A stretch of 64,000 bases of DNA. Origin: Pseudomonas putida (GTDB taxonomy: Bacteria; Pseudomonadota; Gammaproteobacteria; Pseudomonadales; Pseudomonadaceae). Under the pieces are notes generated by a model. That model saw nothing but the letters and a program-made list of their open reading frames with translations. It ran no database searches and was not told where the DNA came from. The position numbers and the translations under genes were made by a program. Shown here one piece after another: positions 1 to 8,954 of this stretch. Numbering within the stretch: the first letter of the stretch is position 1; every line of letters starts with the position of its first letter. The stretch is from positions 310,001 to 374,000 of the forward strand of contig NZ_JANHLK010000003.1 of assembly GCF_028682635.1 (NCBI RefSeq). The letters run 5' to 3'.

Positions 1-417
1 CTGGGGAATATCGGGTTGAGGGCTTTTGTTGTTGCCCTGCGTTAATCAGCTTATTGCAGCCTGCATGCCAGCTTTTTTCCTTTAAAAAAACCTTTAAAAA
101 CAATAAGTTAGTGATATGCCATAAATGCGTCCAGACGCATCCTGCACGATGAGCCCTCGTGCGGTCGTGCGTAATGCACGACTAGTCGCAAAGAGATCGC
201 AATATTTTTGAATTGAGAGGAGGGCGCAGCTGTCAGAAATGGACGCAAGACATCTCTGATCCGCGCTTTTCTTTGAAAGACGCGCGAACCCGGGTGCTGA
301 AGCGAGGGGGCAGGAGATAGCTACCCTGCCATGGCAGGAATGGATCAGAATGAACCATGCAACTTGCCCGATTTTTCCGTGACTAACTAAAGATCATTCA
401 TTAAGGAGCGTAGGAAA
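1..417. other. Upstream region of algB without a gene
   Basis: No convincing coding frame is visible. The stretch holds a cluster of perfect short inverted repeats (listed separately at 125-182), an A/T-rich part near 75-115, and the algB ribosome binding site AAGGAGCGTAGGAAA just before position 418. I could not identify a clear sigma factor consensus. The gene upstream lies outside the window. Confidence 0.6.
125..182. promoter_or_regulatory. Cluster of three perfect inverted repeats upstream of algB
   Basis: Three perfect dyads lie within 58 bases: ATGCGT/ACGCAT (125-130 and 135-140, 4-base loop), GCACGA/TCGTGC (144-149 and 157-162) and GTCGTGC/GCACGAC (164-170 and 176-182, 5-base loop). 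The second and third share the GCACGA core in alternating orientation. No T-run follows, so a simple intrinsic terminator is unlikely. An operator, or an RNA hairpin belonging to an upstream gene, are the options. Confidence 0.45.
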
Positions 418-1764
418 ATGGAATCCGCCACTGAGCATCAAGGCCGCATTCTTCTGGTAGATGATGAGTCTGCCATCCTGCGAACCTTCCGCTATTGCCT
501 TGAAGATGAAGGCTACAGCGTGGCGACCGCAAACAGCGCCGCGCAAGCGGAAGCCTTGCTGCAACGTCAGGTCTTCGACCTGTGCTTCCTCGATTTGCGA
601 CTCGGAGAGGACAACGGCCTGGACGTTCTGGCGCAGATGCGCATCCAGGCTCCGTGGATGCGTGTGGTGATCGTGACTGCGCATTCGGCTGTGGACACTG
701 CCGTGGATGCGATACAGGCGGGTGCCGCCGACTATCTGGTCAAGCCGTGCAGTCCCGATCAGTTGCGCCTGGCCACGGCCAAGCAGCTGGAAGTGCGGCA
801 GTTGTCGGCACGTCTGGAGGCCCTGGAAGGTGAGATACGCAAACCCAAGGACGGACTGGACTCACATAGCCCAGCGATGAAAGTAGTGCTCGAGACCGCA
901 CGCCAAGTAGCCAATACCGATGCCAACATCCTGATTCTCGGTGAGTCCGGCACCGGTAAAGGTGAGTTGTCCCAGGCGATTCACGGCTGGAGCAAGCGCG
1001 CGAAGAAGTCCTGCATCACCATCAACTGCCCGTCGCTGACGGCCGAACTCATGGAAAGCGAGCTGTTCGGCCACAGCCGGGGCGCCTTTACCGGCGCCAG
1101 CGAAAGTACTTTGGGACGCGTCAACCAGGCCGACGGGGGGACCTTGTTTCTTGACGAAATCGGCGATTTTCCATTGGTTTTACAACCAAAATTGCTGCGT
1201 TTCATTCAAGACAAGGAATACGAGCGGGTAGGGGATCCGGTGACTCGTCGGGCTGATGTGCGCATTCTCGCGGCCACCAACCAGAACCTTGAGGACATGG
1301 TCCGCGACGGCCGTTTCCGCGAAGACCTTTTGTATCGCCTCAATGTCATTACCTTGCACCTGCCGCCGCTGCGCGAACGCCGGGAAGACATTCTCAACCT
1401 CGCCGACCGGTTCCTGGCCCGGTTCGTCAAGGAATACGCGCGTCCGGCACGGGGCTTCAGTGACGAGGCCCGTGAAGCGCTGTTGGGTTACCGCTGGCCA
1501 GGGAACATTCGCGAGCTGCGTAACGTGGTGGAGCGGGCGAGCATTATTTGCCCGCAGGAACGGGTCGAAATCAGCCACCTGGGCATGGCCGAAGCGCCGA
1601 TCAATAACGCCCCGCGCATTGGAGCGCCGTTAAGCCTGGATGAGCTGGAAAAAGCCCATATCGGAGCCGTCCTCGCCACTGCGGGGACCCTGGATCAAGC
1701 CGCCAAGACTTTGGGGATCGACGCGTCGACGCTGTATCGCAAGCGCAAGCAGTACAACCTGTGA
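418..1764 (+). CDS. algB: AlgB, NtrC-type response regulator
   Basis: A 448-residue response regulator, in P. aeruginosa an activator of alginate genes and a regulator of virulence. The receiver domain (about 10-125) has the acidic pair DD at 15-16, phosphoacceptor D59 and K109. The AAA+ domain has Walker A GESGTGKG (175-182), an intact GAFTGA loop (222-227) and Walker B LFLDE (243-247), so contact with sigma-54 looks possible even though AlgB is known to act at AlgU-type promoters too. The C-terminal helix-turn-helix ends in LYRKRKQ. A good ribosome binding site precedes the ATG. kinB follows after 10 bases, so the pair is co-transcribed. Sequence and order match PAO1 algB-kinB closely. Confidence 0.97.
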   Translation: MESATEHQGRILLVDDESAILRTFRYCLEDEGYSVATANSAAQAEALLQRQVFDLCFLDLRLGEDNGLDVLAQMRIQAPWMRVVIVTAHSAVDTAVDAIQAGAADYLVKPCSPDQLRLATAKQLEVRQLSARLEALEGEIRKPKDGLDSHSPAMKVVLETARQVANTDANILILGESGTGKGELSQAIHGWSKRAKKSCITINCPSLTAELMESELFGHSRGAFTGASESTLGRVNQADGGTLFLDEIGDFPLVLQPKLLRFIQDKEYERVGDPVTRRADVRILAATNQNLEDMVRDGRFREDLLYRLNVITLHLPPLRERREDILNLADRFLARFVKEYARPARGFSDEAREALLGYRWPGNIRELRNVVERASIICPQERVEISHLGMAEAPINNAPRIGAPLSLDELEKAHIGAVLATAGTLDQAAKTLGIDASTLYRKRKQYNL

Positions 1765-1774
1765 GTCAGCGCCG

Positions 1775-3565
1775 ATGAAACTGACGATGAAGTTGCAGAC
1801 CCGGCTTTTTCTCAGCATTTCCGCGCTGATCACTGTTGCACTGCTGGGCCTGCTGCTTGGTCTTGTCAGTGTGTTGCAGATGGCCGGGAGCCAGGAAGCG
1901 CTGGTGCGCAACAACTTCGTCACCCTGGATCTGGGGCTCAAGCTGCGCCAGACCCTGGGTGATCAGTTAATCATCATGCTCAGCGAAAACAACGATCCCG
2001 CCGCCTTCGAAGCATCCAGACGGCGTTACCTTGAGCTGCTGGAGGAAGGTATTGCCCAGGAGCCGGCGGGCGAAAATCTCGAACACGGTTTCAAAAAGGC
2101 CAAGGCCGACTATCTGGACTTTATTCGTGCGTATGAGGTGTCCGCTGACCCGACGCGAGTGCTGAACGGCAACGATGAGCTGACCGAAAAATTCAATCTG
2201 CTGCGCAATGGCTTGATTACCGAACACAAGCGGGCGCTGGACGACATCAGCACCATCGAACGCAAGGCACGCGAGCGTGCGCTGCTGATCGCCGGACTGC
2301 TTGGCCTGGTCGGGCTGGCGGTGTTGATCATCGGGTTCGTGACTGCGCATGCCATCGCCCGGCGTTTCGGCGAGCCCATCGAGGCACTGGCGCAGGCAGC
2401 GGATCATATCGGCCAAGGTAATTTCGACGTCACGCTGCCGGTGTCCTCGTCTGTGGAGTTGAATCAGCTGACCCGGCGCTTCGGCATCATGGCCGAGGCG
2501 CTACGCCAGCACCAGGCCACCAATGTCGATGAGTTGCTGGCAGGGCAGCAGCGTTTGCAGGCGGTGCTCGACGGCATCGACGACGGTTTGCTGATGATCG
2601 ACCGCCAGGGGCACCTGGAGCACCTCAACCCGGTCGCGCAGCGTCAGTTGGGCTGGGACACCGATCGACTTGGGCGAGGCCTGGGTGAGGCGCTGGAGCA
2701 CCCTGAACTCGATGAACAGCTGCAGCTGGTACTGCGTGGCGGTACGCTGGAGCGAGTGCCGGATGACTTGGGCATCGAGGTCGATGGCGAGACGCGATTG
2801 CTGACTTATAGCCTGACGCCGGTCATTCATACCCAAGGGCAGATTCTCGGTGCGGTGATGGTGCTGCACGATGTGACCGAACAACGTGCCTTCGAACGGG
2901 TGCGCAGCGAGTTCGTCCTACGCGCTTCCCATGAGCTGCGCACGCCCGTGACCGGGATGCACATGGCATTCGGCCTGTTTCGCGAGCGCGCGCATTTCCC
3001 GCCAGAATCCCGAGAAGCCGACCTGCTGGACACGGTCAATGAAGAAATGCAGCGCCTGATGCAACTGATCAACGACTTGCTGAATTTCTCTCGCTACCAG
3101 AATGGCCTGCAGAAGCTCACCCTGGCGCCGTGCTCCATTGAGGAGTTGCTGGAACAAGCGCAGATTCGCTTCAGCGACGGTGCGCAGGACAAAGGCGTCG
3201 AGCTCCTGATCGAAGTCCAGGAGCCCTTGCCACGCTTGCAAGCCGATCAGCCGCAACTGGACCGGGTGCTCGACAACCTGATCGACAATGCCCTGCGCCA
3301 TACCGCCAGTGGCGGACTGATACGGTTGCAAGCCCGGCGACATGGGGACCGGGTCATCATCAGCGTTGAAGATAACGGTGAAGGCATTGCCTATGGGCAA
3401 CAGGGGCGGATCTTCGAGCCCTTTGTCCAGGTCGGCCGCAAGAAAGGCGGGGCCGGGCTCGGTCTGGCGTTGTGCAAGGAGATCGTGCAGCTGCACGGTG
3501 GCCGGATGGGCGTTTACTCGCGACCGGGGCAGGGCACTCAGTTCTATATGACCTTGACCGTGTAA
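1775..3565 (+). CDS. kinB: KinB, membrane sensor histidine kinase
   Basis: Kinase and phosphatase partner of AlgB. At 596 residues it is close to PAO1 KinB. Order: transmembrane helix about 10-35, periplasmic sensor to about 165, second helix about 168-190, HAMP region, a PAS-like segment about 250-370, then HisKA with phosphoacceptor H386 in RASHELRTP. The N box (LDNLIDNALRH) and the G boxes (VEDNGEGI, GGAGLGLALCKEI) are intact. An open frame runs upstream to 1640, overlapping algB in another frame. I chose ATG 1775, 10 bases after the algB stop, because the signal-anchor starts there; ATG 1787 is an alternative. It is convergent with the EAL gene, with only 6 bases between the stops. Confidence 0.95.
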   Translation: MKLTMKLQTRLFLSISALITVALLGLLLGLVSVLQMAGSQEALVRNNFVTLDLGLKLRQTLGDQLIIMLSENNDPAAFEASRRRYLELLEEGIAQEPAGENLEHGFKKAKADYLDFIRAYEVSADPTRVLNGNDELTEKFNLLRNGLITEHKRALDDISTIERKARERALLIAGLLGLVGLAVLIIGFVTAHAIARRFGEPIEALAQAADHIGQGNFDVTLPVSSSVELNQLTRRFGIMAEALRQHQATNVDELLAGQQRLQAVLDGIDDGLLMIDRQGHLEHLNPVAQRQLGWDTDRLGRGLGEALEHPELDEQLQLVLRGGTLERVPDDLGIEVDGETRLLTYSLTPVIHTQGQILGAVMVLHDVTEQRAFERVRSEFVLRASHELRTPVTGMHMAFGLFRERAHFPPESREADLLDTVNEEMQRLMQLINDLLNFSRYQNGLQKLTLAPCSIEELLEQAQIRFSDGAQDKGVELLIEVQEPLPRLQADQPQLDRVLDNLIDNALRHTASGGLIRLQARRHGDRVIISVEDNGEGIAYGQQGRIFEPFVQVGRKKGGAGLGLALCKEIVQLHGGRMGVYSRPGQGTQFYMTLTV

Positions 3566-3571
3566 GCGCTC

Positions 3572-5185
3572 TTACGCTTCGTCATCCAGGCGTCGGCCAG
3601 CCAGTCGGCGGCCTCGGGTAATCAGCTCGATGAACTGTACCGCGCTCAGAGCATGGGCGAAAAGCCAGCCCTGACCGAACTTCACCCCCTCACTGCTCAG
3701 GAGCGCCGCCTGGGCTTCATGCTCGATGCCTTCGGCAATCACCTTCAAGTGCAGTGACTGAGCCATGTGAATGATATGCGGGGCGACACCGCTGCTCGCC
3801 GCGTCATGGCCCAGGGCATCGATGAACGCCTTGTCGATCTTGAGACAATCCACTGGCAGGGTTTGCAGGTAGGCGAGGCTGCAATAACCGGTGCCAAAGT
3901 CATCGATCAGGACCTGATGCCCGACATCGCGCAAGGCTTGCAGGTTTTCCCGGGCCACCACCACGTCGATCAATCCGCGCTCAGTGACTTCGAAGGCAAT
4001 TTGCTTGGCCGCGACCCGGTGCAGGGTCAACAGGCGGGCCATCACCTGGCCGATCCGCGGGACCATGACGTCGCAGGCCGCCAGGTTGACCGAGATATAC
4101 AACTGCGGATTGGCCCGCAGCAGTTGCCCCAGCTGCTCGAGCAGGCGTTGCAGGACAAAGTCGGTCATCTGGCGAATCTGCCCGGTGTTCTCGGCCATCG
4201 GAATGAACAGGTCGGGACTGGTCAGGGTGCCGTCCGGCCTGCGCCAGCGGAGCAAGGCCTCGGCCCCGACGCAGTTGCGGCTGTCGAGGTCGAAGATCGG
4301 TTGATACAGTACCTGCAACTCGCCTCGACGAATGGCGCCCGTCAGTTCAGCGTCCAGGGACTGGCGTTGGCGCACCAGCAAGAACACCAGGAAACCCACG
4401 CACAGGGCCAATAACACGCAAGCGGGCAGCAGCCACCACCACACAGGCGGTATATGGGTGCCGCTGCGCGGGCTGATCAGCACCAGCTGGTATTCCGGGT
4501 TATCGGTGGGCATGCGGTAAATCAGCCTGTTCTGGGTGACCTGCAGCGCATCGCGAGCTTCCGGCGGCCAATGGCCGGTCGGTGGCCAGGCTTGCGCGAC
4601 GCCCAGCACCGGAATGGCTCGGGTGCCATGATCCAGTACCACCAGCAGGCTGCTTCCGGGCGACAGGTCGACCATGTCGGTCAAATGGCCGCGGGAGGTC
4701 GCGACCCGGAAGTTGCCGCGTCCGAGCATCAGCGCGGCACGGTTTTCATCCGGCTCGGTAGTGGTGTTCAACCAGTAAGTGTAGGTGGGGCCTTTGATGT
4801 CCGGTGGGCGTAACAGTGACAGGCCTTCCTGGCGCGGACGGTTGGAGCAGATTCGCGAGTCGTCCATGTAGGCCGCCTCATAGACGAAGCGATAATTGAA
4901 GCTGACCTGCTGCAGGGTCGCGATCATGTCGTCGTCGCAGCTACGCAGTGGCTGGGCTTCCAGGTCATCGAGGCTTTCGCGCAACTGCCCGAATAGTTGC
5001 TCGAGCCGGGCGAGAAAGCGTTCGCCCTGGGCATTCATTTCCCAGCTTTCGTTTTGCTCAACCTGGTGAATGGCAACGAAGTAACTGCCGGCCATCATCA
5101 GGGTAGCGCTCAAGACAGCAGCCAGCATCGCCAGAAACCAGGGGCGATAGAACCAACTTCTGAGTGTCTCTCGAGCAGCAGTCAT
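3572..5185 (-). CDS. Membrane c-di-GMP phosphodiesterase (CSS-motif plus EAL)
   Basis: A 537-residue inner-membrane protein predicted to hydrolyse cyclic di-GMP. Helix one is about 15-38. A periplasmic region about 40-245 carries two cysteines (RSCDDD and RICSN) in the arrangement of the CSS-motif sensor family, whose cysteine pair is oxidised by DsbA-type enzymes. Helix two is about 248-272. The EAL domain starts near residue 310 (EALLRW), with VNLA, FEVTE, the DDFGTG metal motif, LKIDK and the AEGIE glutamate all present, so it should be catalytic. In PAO1, as I recall, kinB is followed directly by ampDh2, so this gene looks like an insertion specific to this lineage. It could form a transcript with ampDh2, 75 bases upstream. 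Confidence 0.9.
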   Translation of the reverse strand: MTAARETLRSWFYRPWFLAMLAAVLSATLMMAGSYFVAIHQVEQNESWEMNAQGERFLARLEQLFGQLRESLDDLEAQPLRSCDDDMIATLQQVSFNYRFVYEAAYMDDSRICSNRPRQEGLSLLRPPDIKGPTYTYWLNTTTEPDENRAALMLGRGNFRVATSRGHLTDMVDLSPGSSLLVVLDHGTRAIPVLGVAQAWPPTGHWPPEARDALQVTQNRLIYRMPTDNPEYQLVLISPRSGTHIPPVWWWLLPACVLLALCVGFLVFLLVRQRQSLDAELTGAIRRGELQVLYQPIFDLDSRNCVGAEALLRWRRPDGTLTSPDLFIPMAENTGQIRQMTDFVLQRLLEQLGQLLRANPQLYISVNLAACDVMVPRIGQVMARLLTLHRVAAKQIAFEVTERGLIDVVVARENLQALRDVGHQVLIDDFGTGYCSLAYLQTLPVDCLKIDKAFIDALGHDAASSGVAPHIIHMAQSLHLKVIAEGIEHEAQAALLSSEGVKFGQGWLFAHALSAVQFIELITRGRRLAGRRLDDEA

Positions 5186-5260
5186 TATGGAATATCCGAC
5201 GAATTACCAATGAGTTATAGCTGCTATTTGAGAAACGCGCTGACCGTCGGGCGATCGTCA

Positions 5261-6040
5261 TTATTTTGTCTGAATTAATACCTGAAGCATCGCAGCTGTT
5301 TGTGCGTCCGGCGTACCGTCATAGCGCGACGGTCGAAAATGCATCTGGAAGGCCGCCAGCACATGGCGGGTAGCGACATCCAGTTCGCCGGTTTGCGGCG
5401 TATCGTAACCGACGCGAGCCAGTTGTGACTGGAACCAGCTGATGCTCGGCAGCTGTGTTTCGAAGCGGCTTTGCTGGCGCGCTACGGCTTGCTCGTTCGG
5501 CCAAATGCCGATCCCTTGCTCAGCCAGGCGCTTCCAGGGGAACAGTGGCCCTGGATCAAGCTTGCGCAGGGGGGCGATGTCGCTATGTCCGACGATGTTG
5601 CGCGGGCTGATTGCGTAGCGCTGGCTGATGTCCTTGAGCAGGACGACCAGGGACTGGACCTGCGCTTCGGTGTAGGGGTACCACAGGCGCCCGGTCGGAG
5701 TGTCCTTGAAGCCTGGATTGACGATTTCGATACCGATGGAACTGGAGTTCATCCAGGTCCGGCCTTGCCACTGGCTTTCCCCGGCGTGCCAGGACCGCAG
5801 ATTTTCATCCATCAGCTTGTAGATGGTCGCGTTCTTGTCGTCGCCGACAAGGTAGTGGCTGCTGACTTCGCCGTGGGTCAGCAGTTGCAGCGAGCGCTCC
5901 AGCGATGCGGAGGTGTAATGGAGCACGACGAACTGAATGCGACTGTCGTGGTTGGCCGAAGCGTGGCTGGTGTCGTATCGGGGGCCGCTGGCGCAACCAG
6001 CCAACAGGATCAGCGACACGATGAGAGCAAGATATTTCAT
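5261..6040 (-). CDS. ampDh2: AmpDh2-like N-acetylmuramoyl-L-alanine amidase lipoprotein
   Basis: A 259-residue zinc amidase that cuts between MurNAc and L-Ala. The lipobox LLAGC puts the lipidated cysteine at residue 16, so it is anchored in the envelope rather than cytosolic like AmpD. The amidase_2 domain spans about 33-170, with zinc ligand H41 (VLHYT) and a later GHSDIAPLRKLDPG segment that supplies the second histidine and the aspartate. A C-terminal peptidoglycan-binding domain spans about 200-255. The order algB, kinB, (EAL), ampDh2 matches the PAO1 neighbourhood, which favours AmpDh2 over AmpDh3. Mature family members work in peptidoglycan recycling and beta-lactamase control. Confidence 0.88.
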   Translation of the reverse strand: MKYLALIVSLILLAGCASGPRYDTSHASANHDSRIQFVVLHYTSASLERSLQLLTHGEVSSHYLVGDDKNATIYKLMDENLRSWHAGESQWQGRTWMNSSSIGIEIVNPGFKDTPTGRLWYPYTEAQVQSLVVLLKDISQRYAISPRNIVGHSDIAPLRKLDPGPLFPWKRLAEQGIGIWPNEQAVARQQSRFETQLPSISWFQSQLARVGYDTPQTGELDVATRHVLAAFQMHFRPSRYDGTPDAQTAAMLQVLIQTK

Positions 6041-6141
6041 GGGAAAGCCAACGCGCTAAAGACAGTAATGCAACAGTGTAACGTACTGCCTTGTGCGTGT
6101 TGGCCGATCGCAACGATTTGAACAAAATGGGGCAACAGCCT

Positions 6142-8064
6142 TCAGCCCAACTCCACCCGGTTTCGCCCGGCATTTTTGGCGCGGTATAGCGCCTGATCGG
6201 CTCTTTTGAGCACCAGATCGCTATGCTCACCGGGTTTGAATGCCGCCAGGCCGATGGAGAGGGTTATCGTTACCGGTTCACCCCTGAAGTGAAAAGGGCA
6301 AGCTTCGATAGCGGCGCGCAGAGTTTCCAGGAGTTTCAGGCCGTTCGCCGGAACTGTGGACGGCATCAACAGGACAAATTCCTCGCCGCCAAAGCGCGCA
6401 ATGAAATCCGTTCCGCGCAGGCGTTTGCGCAGCACACTGGCAATGATTTTCAGCACTTTGTCGCCCGCCAGGTGCCCGTAGTTATCATTGATGCGCTTGA
6501 AATGATCGAGGTCGAGCATGGCCAGCATCAGCGTGTTGCCGTGCTGCTGCCATTGGCCGATCTCATGCTCCAGGCGTTCGCTCCAGGCCGCGCGGTTGGG
6601 CAGGCCGGTCAGCGGGTCGATCAGGGCTTTCTGGCGTTGCTCTTCGAGGTGCTCGCGAAAGCCCTGGGCTTCCTGTTCCATGTGCGCAACCCGTTCGGCC
6701 AGGCTGTGCAGGCGGGCTGCCACCTCCTGCTCGCGCTCGTCGCGCTGCTGGCGGTGCTGGTCCATGGTGCCGAGCAAGCCTTCCAGATGGTTCTCCAGGA
6801 CGTGCTTGAGGTCATCCAGGTCGGCCGCTTCCTGCACGCTGCTCTGTAAGCCGTCGACCTGTTCGCGAATCTGCGTGTCCATCGCATGGGCGGCGGATCG
6901 GCTGTCGGCATGGCCGGCGCTGGCGGCCTGCAGATTGCTCTGGAACGATTCCAGGCGTTCATTGAGCCGCTGCAGATAGGCTTCGAATTCATGTTGGCCA
7001 CTGTCGGAGATGGCCAGCATCAACGTCGCCAGATCATCGAGAATCGGTAGCAACTCGTACCAGTTCAGGCCATTTTTCAGACGTTCACGCATCGATTCGG
7101 CTTGTGGACGATGACGCTCGGGTAGTGTCAGGTCGTCGAGCAAGCCCAACAGGGTGTCTTCGATGTGTTTGGCCACAGAACTGTAGGACGGTTCGGGCGA
7201 GTCGGGCAGGGCGTAGAGCATGTCTTGCTCGGGCTGCTGCGGATCGATGGCTGCCAGGGCCTGGGCCATGGGCGCGGGCAGCGGCAGGGTGTCGAGCAAC
7301 AGCGCCGGGCTCAATTCGTCGGGATTGAGTGCCTGTTCAGTCTGAGGTACGGGTTTGACAGGCGCTTGCTGCGCCTCAAGGGTTGGCGCAACAGCTTCAG
7401 GCTGGGTTGCAGCCGGAATGTCCGGAGTCGCCTGCGGCGCGGTGTCAGCAATGACTGGCGGGGGCGCGACCACAGGCGCCAAAACGTTTTCGCCCGTGTG
7501 CGCGAAAAGCGCCTGTTGCGCGGGTATGGCTTCTTCGGCTTCACGTTGACCGAACAGCCGCTGCAGCAGGCCAGGGCGTTCGGGTTCCGCCGGGCTCTCC
7601 AGTTGGCTCAGGGCCTTGCCTTGCAGCCCGCTCAGTTCGCCGAGCAGCAACGGGATCTCACGCGCCTGGCTGACACGGCTATCCAGTTGCTTGGCGAAGT
7701 GCTTGAGGGGGCGGCTCACTTCCCGGGGCAGAGGCAATGTCTGCAGCTGCGTGACCAGGGCGTTGAGGGCGGCGCTGGTCTGGTTGATCCGGGTTTCCCG
7801 GCGCTGCTCGGAGTCGAGTACGGCTTTTTCCAGGCGAGGCAGCAGGGCGGCAAGACCGGCGTCCATGTCGTCGGTGCGCACGACTTCGCGCATCTCCTTC
7901 ATGCATTGATCAACGACGCGGTCGGTGCCTTCCGCTGCCAGCGTGCTGCGCACCAGGCCCCGGCGCAGCAGGTCGAGCCGGGCGTCCCAGCGACGTTCGA
8001 GCTTTTCCTGTTGTTCGATGCTTTGCAGGTACTTCTCTTTCCAGCGCTGTGCTTCTTCGCTCAT
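6142..8064 (-). CDS. dgcH: DgcH-like GGDEF diguanylate cyclase
   Basis: A 640-residue protein with no obvious membrane segment. A long helical N-terminal region (about 1-190) is followed by a Pro/Ala/Gln-rich linker (about 200-290), further helices, a predicted coiled coil (about 430-475) and a GGDEF domain (about 480-640). The active-site motif is GGEEF at 559-563, and an inhibitory I-site RGTD lies five residues before it (550-553), so product feedback is expected. It corresponds to PAO1 PA5487 (DgcH) by position and architecture. Its ATG directly abuts the TGA of the upstream gene, which indicates translational coupling. It makes c-di-GMP, opposite to the EAL protein two genes downstream. 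Confidence 0.9.
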   Translation of the reverse strand: MSEEAQRWKEKYLQSIEQQEKLERRWDARLDLLRRGLVRSTLAAEGTDRVVDQCMKEMREVVRTDDMDAGLAALLPRLEKAVLDSEQRRETRINQTSAALNALVTQLQTLPLPREVSRPLKHFAKQLDSRVSQAREIPLLLGELSGLQGKALSQLESPAEPERPGLLQRLFGQREAEEAIPAQQALFAHTGENVLAPVVAPPPVIADTAPQATPDIPAATQPEAVAPTLEAQQAPVKPVPQTEQALNPDELSPALLLDTLPLPAPMAQALAAIDPQQPEQDMLYALPDSPEPSYSSVAKHIEDTLLGLLDDLTLPERHRPQAESMRERLKNGLNWYELLPILDDLATLMLAISDSGQHEFEAYLQRLNERLESFQSNLQAASAGHADSRSAAHAMDTQIREQVDGLQSSVQEAADLDDLKHVLENHLEGLLGTMDQHRQQRDEREQEVAARLHSLAERVAHMEQEAQGFREHLEEQRQKALIDPLTGLPNRAAWSERLEHEIGQWQQHGNTLMLAMLDLDHFKRINDNYGHLAGDKVLKIIASVLRKRLRGTDFIARFGGEEFVLLMPSTVPANGLKLLETLRAAIEACPFHFRGEPVTITLSIGLAAFKPGEHSDLVLKRADQALYRAKNAGRNRVELG

Positions 8065-8940
8065 TCATGGGTTCCGCGGGGGGGCAGGACTCAACGCGGG
8101 CAATGCATCGGCCGTGAGCGAACCCGGCAGACGAATCTCTACCGCGACCGGCAGGTGATCGGAAATGGGTTGCGCCAGCACCTCGACCTTTTCCAGGGTC
8201 AAGCTCGGGCTCAGCAGAATATGGTCCAGGCAGCGCTGCGGGCGCCAGCTGGGGAATGTCGCATCCAGTTGCGGGGCCAGTAGGCCGAGGTCGCGCAATG
8301 GAGAGTTTTGCAGCAGGTCACTGGCGTGGGTGTTCATGTCACCCATCAATACCTGGTGCTTGTAGCCACCGATCAGCTCGCGGATGTAAGCCAGTTGCAG
8401 GCTGCGGGTACGAGCGCCAAGTGCCAGGTGCATCATGACCACCACCAGTGCTTCCGGACCTTCGCCGAAGCGCACCAGAATCGCTCCGCGACCTTTTGGC
8501 CCCGGCAGTGGATGGTCTTCGATCGCCCATGGACGCAGGCGGCTGAGCACACCGTTGCTGTGCTGGCCCAGGCGACCGAGATTGCGATTGAGCTGTTGAT
8601 ACCAGTAGGGGAAGGCACCGAGCTGGGCCAGGTGTTCGACTTGATTGACGTAGCCTGAGCGCAGGCTGCCGCCATCGGCTTCCTGCAAGGCGACCAGATC
8701 GAAGTCGCCCAGCAGATTGCCGATTTTTTGCAGATTGTCCGCACGCCCGGTATGCGGCAACAGATGTTGCCAGCCCCGGGTCAGGTAATGCCGATACCGC
8801 TCGGTGCTGATACCGACCTGGATATTGAAGCTGAGCAAGCGCAGACGGCTGTCTGCGGGCAGGCCCGTCGATTCCAGGTGATGCTCGTTGACCTGCGGAT
8901 CATGCAGGCCAACGACACGTTCGGTTCCCCAGCGGCGCAT
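8065..8940 (-). CDS. Endonuclease/exonuclease/phosphatase (EEP) family protein
   Basis: A 291-residue protein with the complete EEP-fold signature: LSFNIQ near residue 36, catalytic glutamate in VALQEAD, GDMNTH, LDHILLS and the SDHLPV histidine. The family covers Mg-dependent nucleases and lipid or nucleotide phosphatases, so the substrate cannot be called. PAO1 has the same gene beside dgcH (PA5488 in my memory). There is no signal peptide. It is coupled to dgcH with no spacing between TGA and ATG, so they are one transcript. This may mean a role tied to c-di-GMP, but that is only inference from position. Confidence 0.85.
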   Translation of the reverse strand: MRRWGTERVVGLHDPQVNEHHLESTGLPADSRLRLLSFNIQVGISTERYRHYLTRGWQHLLPHTGRADNLQKIGNLLGDFDLVALQEADGGSLRSGYVNQVEHLAQLGAFPYWYQQLNRNLGRLGQHSNGVLSRLRPWAIEDHPLPGPKGRGAILVRFGEGPEALVVVMMHLALGARTRSLQLAYIRELIGGYKHQVLMGDMNTHASDLLQNSPLRDLGLLAPQLDATFPSWRPQRCLDHILLSPSLTLEKVEVLAQPISDHLPVAVEIRLPGSLTADALPALSPAPPRNP

Positions 8941-8954
8941 GGCAGGCGCCTCGC

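Noticed and set aside
350..400. AlgU promoter for algB (GAACCA near 352 followed by TCCGT)
   Set aside because: Spacing is 18 and both elements deviate from the consensus, much weaker than the ersA promoter.
1640..1774. N-terminal extension of KinB
   Set aside because: The stretch overlaps algB in another frame and encodes a low-quality Arg/Pro/Ser sequence before the true signal anchor.
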